Positions 53,925 through 62,303 of a stretch of DNA of 64,000 nt are shown here, piece after piece. Source of the DNA: Gimesia chilikensis (GTDB lineage Bacteria > Planctomycetota > Planctomycetia > Planctomycetales > Planctomycetaceae); NCBI RefSeq assembly GCF_008329715.1, contig NZ_VTSR01000011.1:274079-338078 (forward strand), read 5' to 3'. The position numbers and the translations under genes were made by a program. The notes below the pieces were generated by a model, which saw only the letters and a list, made by a program, of their open reading frames with translations, was not told where the DNA came from and made no database searches. How positions within the stretch are numbered: position 1 is the stretch's first letter; the number at the start of each line of letters is the position of its first letter.

Positions 53925-55271
53925 TCAGTCGGCGGACTCGACGATCACGCGGAACTCGTCGACGTATTTTTCGCCTGAGAGCAGGACGAACGAAAGTGTT
54001 TTGCGATCGGCGGAGAGCATGACCTGATCGTAGCGGGCCTTGGGATCGACAATGCCCATATCCACTTCGGTTCCCTGGTGATAAATGTCACCCGCGGACT
54101 GTTTGACCGGCGGATGGAAGAAGACATCGGTCCGGTTCAGCTTTTTCTTTTCGAGGATGACGCCCAGCACGGGACGTGCGAACTCGATCTCCCCCTGCAC
54201 CGGGAGAAAGGTTCCTTCCTTGAGGGCGGGATCATAATAGACGCGAAAACAGTCGACCTTCGTCCCCGCGGGGAGCAGAATCGGATAGTGCAGTTTGTTC
54301 TCTGTGAGCTGTTCCTCCGGAGTTGGCGAGACCAGCACGCTTAAATCCCGGGGCAGTTCCACCTGACTGCGTTCGGGGAAGATGAAGGCCAGATCGTCGT
54401 GTTCGAAGACCTGATACTTGCCGGTCGCGAGCGCCTCGGGCAGTTCTTCCTGGAAGATCACCGAGTTGGAATAACCTTTAATGCCGTATTGCGCGCCCCG
54501 CGTGCGGAAGTCAGGGGTGTCTTCGATTCTTTTCTGACGCGAGTCGATTTTCGCCGACTGATGTTCGTCGAGCTGTCGACTACTGCTGACAACGCCGGCC
54601 GGATCGACGAGGGACGCGATCACTTTGCCGCGAAAGACTTCAACCCGGGTATCTTCGGTTTCTGCAGTCTGTACGGAAAAGAGCGTTCCCAGATCGATGA
54701 CCCGGCCGTGGGGCGTATCGACCTGGAACCCGATGCCCGTGCTGGGGACATTGGCGATGAACTTTCCTTCCTGGAGATGGATCGAATTCTTCCCGGTGAC
54801 TTCATAAGCGGCGGGCGCGGAAATCAGAACGGTGGCACCGGTCGGAAAGTGCAGTTCTGCCGATCCTTCAGCGAGAACCTGTCGGATATGATTCTGTACG
54901 CGTTCTCCCGAACTCAACACGACGGCTTCCGCTTCTTTCAGCTGGAAAGTTCCCTTCAGGAGATAGCCGCCCGTCAGCAGGATCAGCAATGACGCGACCG
55001 CGACGACCGGATACCAGAGGCGGCGTACCGTCGGGCGGGGCTGCAGGTTGTCTGTCTCAGGGATGAATTCTGTTTCAGTGAGAAGACCGAATACGTGGTC
55101 CTGGTCGGCGGCCCATTCGCGGAGGACGAGATCATCGCTGGCAAACTCGATGAGCTGTTCTGCGAGTTCGGGTTCCCGACAGAGTCGTTCTTCCAGTCGT
55201 GCTGTCTCCTGGGGAGACAGTCTGCGATCCAGGTAAGCCTGCAACAGTTGATCGTCATTCAATTCGTTCAC
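53925..55271 (-). CDS. FecR-domain transmembrane regulator (putative anti-sigma factor)
   Basis: About 448 residues. The cytoplasmic N-terminus (to about residue 80) is acidic and helical (LQAYLDRRLSPQETARLEER), as in anti-sigma factors. One membrane helix (about 83-99) is followed by a periplasmic FecR domain: FPTGATVLISAPAAYEV, FIANVPSTGIGFQVDTPHG and VIDLGTLFSVQ. It should control the ECF sigma factor encoded just upstream. The start is a GTG at 55271 overlapping the sigma stop (GTGA overlap), with AGGAG adjacent; a TTG at 55262 has better spacing to the same site. Confidence 0.88.
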   Translation of the reverse strand: MNELNDDQLLQAYLDRRLSPQETARLEERLCREPELAEQLIEFASDDLVLREWAADQDHVFGLLTETEFIPETDNLQPRPTVRRLWYPVVAVASLLILLTGGYLLKGTFQLKEAEAVVLSSGERVQNHIRQVLAEGSAELHFPTGATVLISAPAAYEVTGKNSIHLQEGKFIANVPSTGIGFQVDTPHGRVIDLGTLFSVQTAETEDTRVEVFRGKVIASLVDPAGVVSSSRQLDEHQSAKIDSRQKRIEDTPDFRTRGAQYGIKGYSNSVIFQEELPEALATGKYQVFEHDDLAFIFPERSQVELPRDLSVLVSPTPEEQLTENKLHYPILLPAGTKVDCFRVYYDPALKEGTFLPVQGEIEFARPVLGVILEKKKLNRTDVFFHPPVKQSAGDIYHQGTEVDMGIVDPKARYDQVMLSADRKTLSFVLLSGEKYVDEFRVIVESAD

Positions 55272-55804
55272 TCTCCTGACTCCTGCTGCAGACGCTGTGC
55301 GATGCAATCTCGCAAGATCGTCCGAATACGATGAATTTTCGCGTAAACCGCGTTCACATTCTGACCGAACTGCCGGGCGACCCGGGTACCGCTTTCACCT
55401 GAGGCGTTGTAATAACGGGCAATCAACTCACGACTCCTCCGGGGCAGACGCTCCAGGCATTCCTGCAAGCTCTCCTGTCGCTCCGAGAGCGGCTGACGCT
55501 GTTCCACATGATGCGCGGCGTCGGAGAGTGCTGAGATGACCTGCGGACTGACCGGCTGCTCTTTTTTCGACTTACGGTAAAAGGCGAGAACACGGCGAGA
55601 AGCGATCTCGCGCGCCCAGGGAAAAAAGCCGTCCTCGGTCTGCAATTGCGAAAACGACTCGACCACCGCCATCGAAACTTCCTGAAACAGGTCATCCGCG
55701 TCGGTGGGGTTGCGTACACATGCATAGAGGTAGGCGTACAATGCCCCCTGATACTGCACGAGCAGCTGTGTGACGGCAGATTGTGAATCTGTCTCAGCAG
55801 GCAT
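55268..55804 (-). CDS. ECF sigma factor paired with FecR regulator
   Basis: A 178-residue ECF sigma. Region 2 reads LYAYLYACVRNPTDADDLFQEVSMAVVES, here recognisable by DADDLFQEV; region 4 has RSRELIARYYNASGE and ARQFGQNVNAVYAKIHRIR. The four-residue overlap of stop and start codons with the FecR gene indicates translational coupling, so the pair is a sigma/anti-sigma module. Its targets are not known; the DUF1559 gene and lipoprotein immediately downstream on the same strand are likely members of the regulon (inference). Confidence 0.93.
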   Translation of the reverse strand: MPAETDSQSAVTQLLVQYQGALYAYLYACVRNPTDADDLFQEVSMAVVESFSQLQTEDGFFPWAREIASRRVLAFYRKSKKEQPVSPQVISALSDAAHHVEQRQPLSERQESLQECLERLPRRSRELIARYYNASGESGTRVARQFGQNVNAVYAKIHRIRTILRDCIAQRLQQESGE

Positions 55805-56049
55805 GTTTCGCTTTCATTGGCTGTTTGTTTCCTGATAAGAAAGGTCGCGAGCACGCGATTTTTTACGCGCAAAATTGAAAATTCACCATATTTTATCCCA
55901 AAAGTAGCTCAGGGGTGCCTGGAGGGCTATGATAGGCGTGCCCTGATCGGTGATTTTCGTGAAGTTGCGTCTCCCAAGATGGCCGCTGTACGGATCTCTG
56001 ACCGACGGGGTTAAACTGATCCATGATTCCTCAACACTGGAGTGCTCCG

Positions 56050-57531
56050 ATGCCAGTCCTGTCCCGTTTTGTGTTACTGATGCTGTTCTGTCTGAGTCTA
56101 GTGCTCGTCGGTGGAAATTCCAACGAGCTGCGGGCTGAGTCACGACCGAATGTGCTGTTCATTGCCGTGGATGACCTGCGGCCTGAGCTGGGCTGTTATG
56201 GTGCGTCACATATTCAGAGTCCGCACATTGATCAGCTCGCGGCCAGCGGTCTGCTGTTTAATCGGGCTTATTGCCAGCAGGCGGTCTGTTCGCCTTCGCG
56301 GACGAGCCTGATGACCGGGCTGCGTCCCGATTCCACCAAGGTCTACGATCTGGATACGCACTTCCGTAAGACGGTGCCCGATGTGGTGACGCTGACACAG
56401 CAGTTCATGAAGCATGGTTACAAATCGATCGGGATGGGCAAAATCTATCATGGGAGTCTGAACGATAAGGCGTCATGGGATGCCTACCCCACGGTCAACG
56501 GGAGAGGATATCAGCTGCCTGAGACGCTGGCGGGAATTCGGGAACGAACCAAAGGACTCGACGTAAAAAAAATGAACTGGCGGCAACGTTCTAAGCTGAC
56601 GCGGGGGCCCGCTACGGAGATGGCGGATGTGCCGGACGCACAGTACCGCGACGGGGCGATTGCCGAACAGGCGATTAAATCACTCCGAGAGTTGAAACAG
56701 AATCAGCAGCCCTTCTTCCTGGCGGTCGGATTTCTGAAGCCGCACCTCCCCTTTGTGGCGCCGCAGAAGTACTGGGATCTTTACGACCGCGAGCAGATTA
56801 AACTGGCGGAGAACCGGTTCCCCCCTAAGAACGCACCGAAAATCGCGTTGACCAACTGGGGAGAACTGCGGAACTATTCGGACATGCCGGCCAAAGGGGA
56901 TCTGACTGATGAGCAGCAACTCCAGTTGCGGCACGGTTACTATGCCTGCGTCAGTTTCACTGATGCGAACATTGGTAAAGTGCTGGACGAACTGCAGCGG
57001 TTGGAACTGGATGAGAACACGATTGTGATTCTGTGGGGCGATCATGGCTGGAAGCTGGGCGAGCACAACGGCTGGTGCAAACATACGAACTTTGAAAACG
57101 ACACCCGCGTGCCGCTCATCATTCGGGCACCGGGCATGCAGGCGCAGGGAAAAACCAGCGAGGCCCTGGTGGAGTTTGTGGATATCTACCCGACGCTCTG
57201 CGATTTAGCAGGGCTCCCCCTGCCCGCACACCTGGAAGGGACCAGCTTCAAACCGTTGTTAAGCAACCCGCAGCGTCCCTGGAAGCCGGCCGCTTTCAGC
57301 CAGTATCCACGGGGACGCGTGATGGGGTATTCGATGAAAACGGATCGCTACCGCTACACCGAATGGCAGGACCGCAAGTCAGGTAAAGTCGTCGATCGCG
57401 AATTGTACGACCATCGGCAGGACGGTGCCGAGAACGAAAACATCGCCGGCCAGCCGGACCAGAAGCAGGTGGTGAAACAACTGTCGGCTCAGCTGAAAAA
57501 GAACTGGAAAGGGGCTGTGGTGCCAGATTGA
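56050..57531 (+). CDS. Secreted sulfatase (iduronate-2-sulfatase type)
   Basis: About 493 residues. A signal peptide (FVLLMLFCLSLVLVGG) precedes PNVLFIAVDDLRPELGCYG with the metal-binding Asp pair. AVCSPSRTSLMTG holds the Cys (about residue 80) converted to formylglycine, in the consensus CxPSR form. GFLKPHLPFVAP and ILWGDHGWKLGEHN are the metal-site blocks typical of the iduronate-2-sulfatase-like subfamily. It should desulfate polysaccharides outside the cytoplasm. GGAG lies seven bases before ATG 56050; the frame extends to 56023 with no ribosome site. Confidence 0.94.
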   Translation: MPVLSRFVLLMLFCLSLVLVGGNSNELRAESRPNVLFIAVDDLRPELGCYGASHIQSPHIDQLAASGLLFNRAYCQQAVCSPSRTSLMTGLRPDSTKVYDLDTHFRKTVPDVVTLTQQFMKHGYKSIGMGKIYHGSLNDKASWDAYPTVNGRGYQLPETLAGIRERTKGLDVKKMNWRQRSKLTRGPATEMADVPDAQYRDGAIAEQAIKSLRELKQNQQPFFLAVGFLKPHLPFVAPQKYWDLYDREQIKLAENRFPPKNAPKIALTNWGELRNYSDMPAKGDLTDEQQLQLRHGYYACVSFTDANIGKVLDELQRLELDENTIVILWGDHGWKLGEHNGWCKHTNFENDTRVPLIIRAPGMQAQGKTSEALVEFVDIYPTLCDLAGLPLPAHLEGTSFKPLLSNPQRPWKPAAFSQYPRGRVMGYSMKTDRYRYTEWQDRKSGKVVDRELYDHRQDGAENENIAGQPDQKQVVKQLSAQLKKNWKGAVVPD

Positions 57532-57688
57532 GGAGGTCTGAATGGGAAAGAGCCTTGAGTTAGGTGTCTTTACTGGTTACTACCACTTTTTTCTGATCCA
57601 GAAGGCTGTTGAATGCGTTGGTTTAAACACTGTAACAATCAGAGACTGAATTCCAGATATTTACGCTGAACTCATACGGGCGATTGCG

Positions 57689-58042
57689 ATGCAAAAGGTA
57701 TTCACGATAGTCATTTCTGTGATCTCCGGTACCATGTGGCTATTTATGGCTTACCGAAATTCAAAGTTACGGCTCAAAGGTAACATTTGGGGGGTGGCAG
57801 CTGTGTCCTGGATCCTGGGTGCGCTGTTGATTTTAAGTGTAATTGGCTTGAAAGAGATCCTGTTTCACGACGGTCCAGATCTGTGGGATATTTTTATAGC
57901 TGTCGCGATTTTCATATTCTGCAACAGCCTGTTTTCCGGATTGATCTTAATGCTGTTTTCTTATCGGATGGAATGGCTGGCTGATAAAATAACAGCGAGT
58001 TTATCGACGCCTGATGAAAACAGAAGCGACACAGCAGATTAG
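57689..58042 (+). CDS. Small three-helix membrane protein
   Basis: A 117-residue protein with three membrane helices (about residues 5-24, 38-57, 67-90) and a polar C-terminal tail. No family recognised. The ribosome site is weak. It opens the accessory region and is followed on the same strand by another small membrane protein. Confidence 0.6.
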   Translation: MQKVFTIVISVISGTMWLFMAYRNSKLRLKGNIWGVAAVSWILGALLILSVIGLKEILFHDGPDLWDIFIAVAIFIFCNSLFSGLILMLFSYRMEWLADKITASLSTPDENRSDTAD

Positions 58043-58166
58043 AGAGAGAGAGTTCGGGCACCATGTGCCTGGCCTGAACGTTGACGCTCGATTTATAGTG
58101 ACGGGTAGCGATGCTTATTGAGCCAGATGTAGAATTTTGCGAAGTAGAGATATCAGGAGTCAGACA

Positions 58167-58463
58167 ATGCTTCTTACATTGACTGCCTTTGCACTCTGTT
58201 TTCTTTTTACTGTCATTGACCAGGTTTGTCTTTCCATCGCCTGTCGGCATGCGCGAAATGCAGACTTGATCATCAGTAAGCCGGATGAACTTCTTAATGT
58301 GCGTGAATTGAAAACATGGTCGATGATTTCTGATTTCGCCCGTTGTGATTCGAATGAGAAATTAAGAGACCTGGTCACAGTGCATGATACTCTTTTCAAA
58401 GCACGTATCATTTCTTTTATCTTGTTTCTTCTGGCCTTGCTCTATGAGGTGTCATACTGGTAA
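58167..58463 (+). CDS. Small two-helix membrane protein
   Basis: About 98 residues with helices at the N-terminus (TAFALCFLFTVIDQVCL) and C-terminus (IISFILFLLALLYEVSYW). AGGAG lies seven bases upstream of ATG 58167, which selects this start over 58137. No family recognised. It is 124 bases after the three-helix gene. Confidence 0.65.
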   Translation: MLLTLTAFALCFLFTVIDQVCLSIACRHARNADLIISKPDELLNVRELKTWSMISDFARCDSNEKLRDLVTVHDTLFKARIISFILFLLALLYEVSYW

Positions 58464-58517
58464 CTCAGACCTCGCAGGTTTGACACTTTCTAATAATTCG
58501 TTTCTGGATGAACACTA

Positions 58518-58961
58518 ATGTATCAAGAAGTGATCCGACTCATCGAGCGTGCTGGTGTCGCTTTCCCTCCCTTGGGAAATGGGGTTTCGCAAGCTGCCAT
58601 TGAGAATGCCGAGACTGTACTTGGGTTTGCATTGCCGAAATCCTACAAATGGTGGCTGCTGAATTACGGCGGTGGCCAGATTCAAGCTGACATCGTGTAC
58701 GGACTCGATGAAAATGGAATGGGCAGACCCGATCTGATCGAGCTTGCGCATATGAATGAACAGGACGGCCTGTATGATCGTGAGCGGATTGTATTCTGCA
58801 TGGGGAACGCGGAGAACTTCGTATTCGATACAGAGAACCTCGACAAAAACGGGGAGTACGCGATCCTGCTTCATGAGATTTCAGGAGGGGAAGAAATTCC
58901 GTATGCTGCCAGCTTCGTTGAGTTTTTACAGAGGCGAATCACAGAAGTCTGTCGCGCGTGA
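58518..58961 (+). CDS. SMI1/KNR4 family protein
   Basis: A 147-residue SUKH/SMI1-KNR4 domain protein: LGFALPKSYKWWLLNYGGG is the family core, followed by the acidic YGLDENGMGRPDL loop and a C-terminal LHEISGGEEIPYAASF. Many members are immunity proteins for secreted or contact-dependent toxins; no toxin gene is recognised next to it. GGA nine bases upstream is a weak ribosome site. Sits among small genes of unknown function in an accessory region, 54 bases after the two-helix gene. Confidence 0.85.
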   Translation: MYQEVIRLIERAGVAFPPLGNGVSQAAIENAETVLGFALPKSYKWWLLNYGGGQIQADIVYGLDENGMGRPDLIELAHMNEQDGLYDRERIVFCMGNAENFVFDTENLDKNGEYAILLHEISGGEEIPYAASFVEFLQRRITEVCRA

Positions 58962-59007
58962 TCGTTTGAGTGCGTCTTGCTGCGGGTCCTGACGTGTTAG
59001 CCATTCA

Positions 59008-59463
59008 TCAGACGTCATCCCGGTGATCACTGAACTTCTCAACCCAGTCAAAGTAGAGGGCATGCAACTCGGTTTCGTTCAGCCCCAGTTTTGTGAGTGG
59101 CTCTCCGTCCGAATAGGGTTCGACCGAGATATCAACCTCAAGATTCGGGCAGCTTCTGAGTTTGACCAGCATCCAGTAGAGCGAGTTGAAACAGAGGCTG
59201 CGCAATAGTCCTTCCACAGCCGCTCTTTGTTCGTCATTCATTGATGCGAACACTTCACCACGGGCAGCGTCCTCCTCTGCATCGTCTGCTTCACCAGCAG
59301 CCACGCGAAGTTTGTCTTCCAGAATCCACTCGATTGCACCAATGACCCTCGCACCAACGATATCAGAAGCGAGTTCGCGACACTCGTCCTGATCCTTCGG
59401 CCACGCGACATCGCCGTCAGGGTTAGTCGGAACATCAGCCCAAAACTTATCTCGCTTGCTCAA
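59008..59463 (-). CDS. Acidic protein of unknown function, TTG start
   Basis: About 151 residues, acidic, helical, no signal peptide or membrane segment. No family recognised. The start is a TTG at 59463: AGGGAG lies six bases upstream, and the alternative TTG at 59481 has none. ASDIVGARVIGAIEWILEDKL and LLRSLCFNSLYWMLVKL are the most ordered stretches. Convergent with the SMI1/KNR4 gene; a small cytoplasmic partner or immunity-type protein is possible but unproven. Confidence 0.6.
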   Translation of the reverse strand: MSKRDKFWADVPTNPDGDVAWPKDQDECRELASDIVGARVIGAIEWILEDKLRVAAGEADDAEEDAARGEVFASMNDEQRAAVEGLLRSLCFNSLYWMLVKLRSCPNLEVDISVEPYSDGEPLTKLGLNETELHALYFDWVEKFSDHRDDV

Positions 59464-59563
59464 GTGTTTCTCCCTGTTCAAATCGGATCACAACTAAATT
59501 CACCCACCGCCGGTTGATTCTACCGTTCCCAAAGACTTGCTGGCGGTCGGGTACAATGCCTTG

Positions 59564-59938
59564 TCATGCGGAACCTTTCAACTCTCTGACTGCCTGCTGC
59601 CATTCCTCCCTGGCTATTGCTACTTCGACCTGGCGAGCCCATTTAGCTTCACTGCGCCGCGCCCAGCGATAATCGCCTGCATTTGTTTCCCACAAATACT
59701 TATGCCACGCCAGGGCATCGTATCCATAGTTTTGCCGGGTGATCCTTGTGAGGTATTCGCGACCGTACTCAATGCGCTGCGACACAGTCCATTCACGCGG
59801 CATCCCCATCGGCAGCATTCTTCCGAGGAGCGCACACATTCCAATTTGTGTTGAAGTCAACTTCATTGAGAGACATGCCACATAACGATTGGTAGACATA
59901 ACCAGATACTCACTATATCTATCAGGAACTGTGTCCAT
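59564..59938 (-). CDS. Protein of unknown function, possibly leaderless
   Basis: About 124 residues. No family recognised. ATG 59938 has no ribosome site, but TATAAT lies about 11 bases upstream on the minus strand, which is the spacing of a leaderless transcript. The C-terminal half is rich in Arg/Trp/Glu helices (DYRWARRSEAKWARQV). ATGs at 59893 and 59860 are further possible starts. Weakly supported. Confidence 0.45.
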   Translation of the reverse strand: MDTVPDRYSEYLVMSTNRYVACLSMKLTSTQIGMCALLGRMLPMGMPREWTVSQRIEYGREYLTRITRQNYGYDALAWHKYLWETNAGDYRWARRSEAKWARQVEVAIAREEWQQAVRELKGSA

Positions 59939-60068
59939 TCGCAATTGATATTATACGAGTCGGTGCTCACAGCTGTTAGGTCTCAGTAAAGAGCGAACTG
60001 AGATGACTCTAAAATGGTGTGTTTGGTTGTGGTATATGGTTCCCTCTTCCCTGGTGCTGTATTCAACG

Positions 60069-60240
60069 TCGCCCGGCGGGCGGACACGTGGGTCCGCACC
60101 CTACTATTCCGGGGTTGGCAGGCTGGTTCTGGATTGACTGTTTCAACCGGGGCTAAGGCCCTGCGGCTGATTTGGTTTGAGCGGAATAGAGTTTGTCACC
60201 GTGATGCACTTTGATGATGTCACTGATTACCGGCGGCTAG
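60069..60240. repeat. Interspersed repeat, copy A
   Basis: A composite element. Module 1 GCGGACACGTGGGTCCGC is a hairpin (stem GCGGAC/GTCCGC). Module 2 is GGTTGGCAGGCTGGTTCTGG. Module 3 GGGGCTAAGGCCCTGCGG carries a GGGC/GCCC stem. A tail GAGCGGAATAGAGTTTGTCA and GATTACCGGCGGCTAGT follows and is shared with copy E. Not a gene: frames across it are open only by chance. Confidence 0.85.
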
Positions 60241-60270
60241 TGCCTTGCCGCTCAGGAGGATACGGGGGGA

Positions 60271-60930
60271 TTGCTAATCACGTTTTGGAAGCATCCGATT
60301 ACTCATCACATCGTCAATCCCTTGTTGAGATCGGGAAGATGTTTCCAGAGCTGCAGCATGCCCTCGCGTGTGACTCCAGTCTTCCTTGTTCTGAACGAAA
60401 TTAACCGAGTCATGCCATTTAAGTAGGGCAGTCCCGCATTCGTCAGTCTGGTGTAATCAGCCCACAGATATTGTAACTGAGGAAGTTTCGCTATTTCCTG
60501 CAGAAATTGATCGTCGATGTTGCTTTTAACCAAATCCAGTTTTTCAAGATTTTGGCATTTGACGATTTGTTTGAAACCATCTACGGTCAGCTTATTGCAT
60601 TCACGAAACGAGAGTTTCTTGAGTGATGTGAACGTTACTTGGGCGATTCCAGTTCCGGTTATTTTTGTACGTCCCAGGTCAAGATCTTCCAGACGCTGCA
60701 GGGACGCTAATTTTGCAAGCCCTTCATCAGTTACTTGCGTGCTGTTGAGAGATAAATAAGTAACTTGATTAGCGTTTGATTGTATAAAAACATCCAAGTC
60801 CTGGTCATTCACATCCTTGCAAGATAGTTCTATCAGATATGTATGGCCAAGTTCATTTTGCAGGGAGAACCCCTCTTTCTTCTCAACGAACGCAGCTAAT
60901 TCATCCATACCATTCCTTTCTTATTATTGA
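60271..60930. repeat. Tandem duplication unit 1 (LRR gene and flanks)
   Basis: This stretch and 61054-61713 are related with a constant 783-base offset and no net insertions or deletions: start codons, stop codons and the shared downstream block TGCTAATCACGTTTTGG all keep the same distance. The middle (about 60540-60735) differs by only a few bases from its partner while both ends are diverged. Confidence 0.9.
60306..60908 (-). CDS. Leucine-rich-repeat protein 1 (duplicated)
   Basis: A 200-residue protein of about six leucine-rich repeats, for example LEDLDLGRTKITGTG and LEKLDLVKSNIDDQF, with no signal peptide. LRRs bind other proteins. It is a tandem paralogue of the gene at 61089-61691: same length, about half the residues different in the first 60, only about five different in the next 78, and the last 17 identical. 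AAGGA sits five bases before ATG 60908. Partner and role unknown. Confidence 0.85.
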   Translation of the reverse strand: MDELAAFVEKKEGFSLQNELGHTYLIELSCKDVNDQDLDVFIQSNANQVTYLSLNSTQVTDEGLAKLASLQRLEDLDLGRTKITGTGIAQVTFTSLKKLSFRECNKLTVDGFKQIVKCQNLEKLDLVKSNIDDQFLQEIAKLPQLQYLWADYTRLTNAGLPYLNGMTRLISFRTRKTGVTREGMLQLWKHLPDLNKGLTM

Positions 60931-60999
60931 GTTCACTGATTGATCATGTTGACGAATCTATGAAGGGAGCAGGATCTGAATCTTCAGTTTGATCTGAGA

Positions 61000-61050
61000 T
61001 GTTTCCTACTTGCTGTGCTCGACGCGATTTAGAATCGGGTCTACCCGGGG
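61000..61050. repeat. Degenerate copy of the interspersed repeat, hairpin module
   Basis: TTTCCTACTTGCTGTGCTCG and the following CGATTTAGAATCG and TCTACCCGGGG match the module TTTCCTGCTCGCTGCGCTCG...GCCCGAATTTTATTCGGGC of copy D at most positions, but the hairpin is decayed. It lies between the two LRR genes. Confidence 0.6.
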
Positions 61051-61053
61051 TGG

Positions 61054-61713
61054 TTGCTAATCACGTTTTGGAAGCATCCAATCAATCATCACATCGTCAA
61101 TCCCTTGTTGAGATCGGGGAGATGTTTCCAGAGTTGCAGCATGCCCTCGCGTGTGATTGCGGTGCCTCTTATTTCGAGCGATTTCAACTGAGTCATGCTG
61201 TTTAAGTAGGGCAGGCCTGCATTCGTTACTTTCGTGTGATCGCCCCACAATGTTTTAAGCCTGGGGAGCTTGGCTACTTCCTGCAGAAACGGATCTTCGA
61301 TGTTGCTTTTAATCAAATTCAGTTTTTCAAGATTTTGGCATTTGACGATTTGTTTGAAACCATCTACGGTCAACTTATTGCATTCACGAAACGAGAGTTT
61401 CTTGAGTGATGTGAACGTTACTTGGGCGAATCCAGTTCCGGTTATTTTTGTACGTCCCAGGTCAAGATCTTCCAGACGCTGCAGGGACGCTAATTTCGCA
61501 AGCCCTTCATCAGTCACTTGAGTGCCGCTGAGAAATAAATGCGTTATTTGACTGGCGTCTGATTGCACAAAGATGTCCAGATCCTGGTCATCTACCTTTT
61601 GGTTCGTCAGATTTACCCAGGCAAATTCGCCCTGTTCGTTTTGCGAAATGCGTCCGCCCTTACTTTCGACGAACGATACTAAATCTTCCATACCATTTCC
61701 TTTTCTAATCATG
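61054..61713. repeat. Tandem duplication unit 2 (LRR gene and flanks)
   Basis: Partner of 60271-60930 at a fixed 783-base spacing. Confidence 0.9.
61089..61691 (-). CDS. Leucine-rich-repeat protein 2 (duplicated)
   Basis: A 200-residue LRR protein, paralogous to the gene at 60306-60908. Repeats such as LEDLDLGRTKITGTG and LEKLNLIKSNIEDPF are near-identical to copy 1; the N-terminal 60 residues are strongly diverged. ATG 61691 follows AAGGA by six bases and aligns exactly with the start of copy 1, so the longer frame to 61721 is not used. Role unknown. Confidence 0.85.
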   Translation of the reverse strand: MEDLVSFVESKGGRISQNEQGEFAWVNLTNQKVDDQDLDIFVQSDASQITHLFLSGTQVTDEGLAKLASLQRLEDLDLGRTKITGTGFAQVTFTSLKKLSFRECNKLTVDGFKQIVKCQNLEKLNLIKSNIEDPFLQEVAKLPRLKTLWGDHTKVTNAGLPYLNSMTQLKSLEIRGTAITREGMLQLWKHLPDLNKGLTM

Positions 61714-61934
61714 GATTTCAAATGTTGAGATTGATGAATTTCTGTTTTGTCGAGTTGAAGGGAGCGGGAACCGGATTCTTCGGTTCTCTTTGTGAGGTTC
61801 AGATCCGTTCCACTTCGCGATTTTCAGCTACGGGCGTGCGTTGCTTTTGCTTAACATCGACCGTCGGGTTGACGGGATCAGCAGCAGCCCTGACAGAGAA
61901 CATTGGGGGGCTGATTCAGAATCAGTATCACCAG

Positions 61935-62025
61935 GCGGGGACATGGGAGTCCGCACACAATAGTTCGATCTGGGATGATTCCTGCTCGCTGCGCCCGGCC
62001 CGAAATGCATTTGGGCCTAACGGTT
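61935..62025. repeat. Degenerate interspersed repeat copy
   Basis: GGCGGGGACATGGGAGTCCGC resembles the module 1 hairpin, and TCCTGCTCGCTGCGCCCGGC followed by CCGAAATGCATTTGGG resembles the Cys-codon-rich hairpin module of copies C and D. Intermediate modules are missing. Confidence 0.6.
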
Positions 62026-62178
62026 GTGGCAACCGACGTCAGCGGGATTTTCAGTCAGGTGCCAATGAGAGCAGGATGGGATCATATGGCACCTGGCAGA
62101 CACGCAGGCCTGCTTGTACGGGTGATTTTAGCGGAAACGTGCTCGTGATGGAAGACATAATTGGGAATGAATGGATCT

Positions 62179-62281
62179 GGCGGGCGGACACATGGGTCCG
62201 CACCTCCTATTCCGGGGTTGGCAGGCTGGTTCTGGATTGATTGTTTCGACCGGGGCTAAGGCCCTGCGGCTGATTTGGTTT
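62179..62281. repeat. Interspersed repeat, copy B
   Basis: Module 1 hairpin GCGGACACATGGGTCCGC (stem conserved, loop changed), module 2 GGTTGGCAGGCTGGTTCTGG and module 3 GGGGCTAAGGCCCTGCGG in the same order as copy A. Confidence 0.85.
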
Positions 62282-62303
62282 TGCCTGCTGTTGTCGTGAG
62301 ACA

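Larger units (their letters stand above)
61692..62303. other. Gene-free stretch carrying repeat copies
   Basis: About 610 bases. Holds a degenerate repeat copy (61935-62025) and copy B (62179-62281). A long plus-strand frame across the region has no ribosome site and runs through the repeats, so it is not taken as a gene. Confidence 0.6.

Noticed and set aside
61722..62240. Long open frame crossing two repeat copies
   Set aside because: It has no ribosome site, changes composition along its length and runs through the interspersed repeat modules, whose copies elsewhere are open in different frames.
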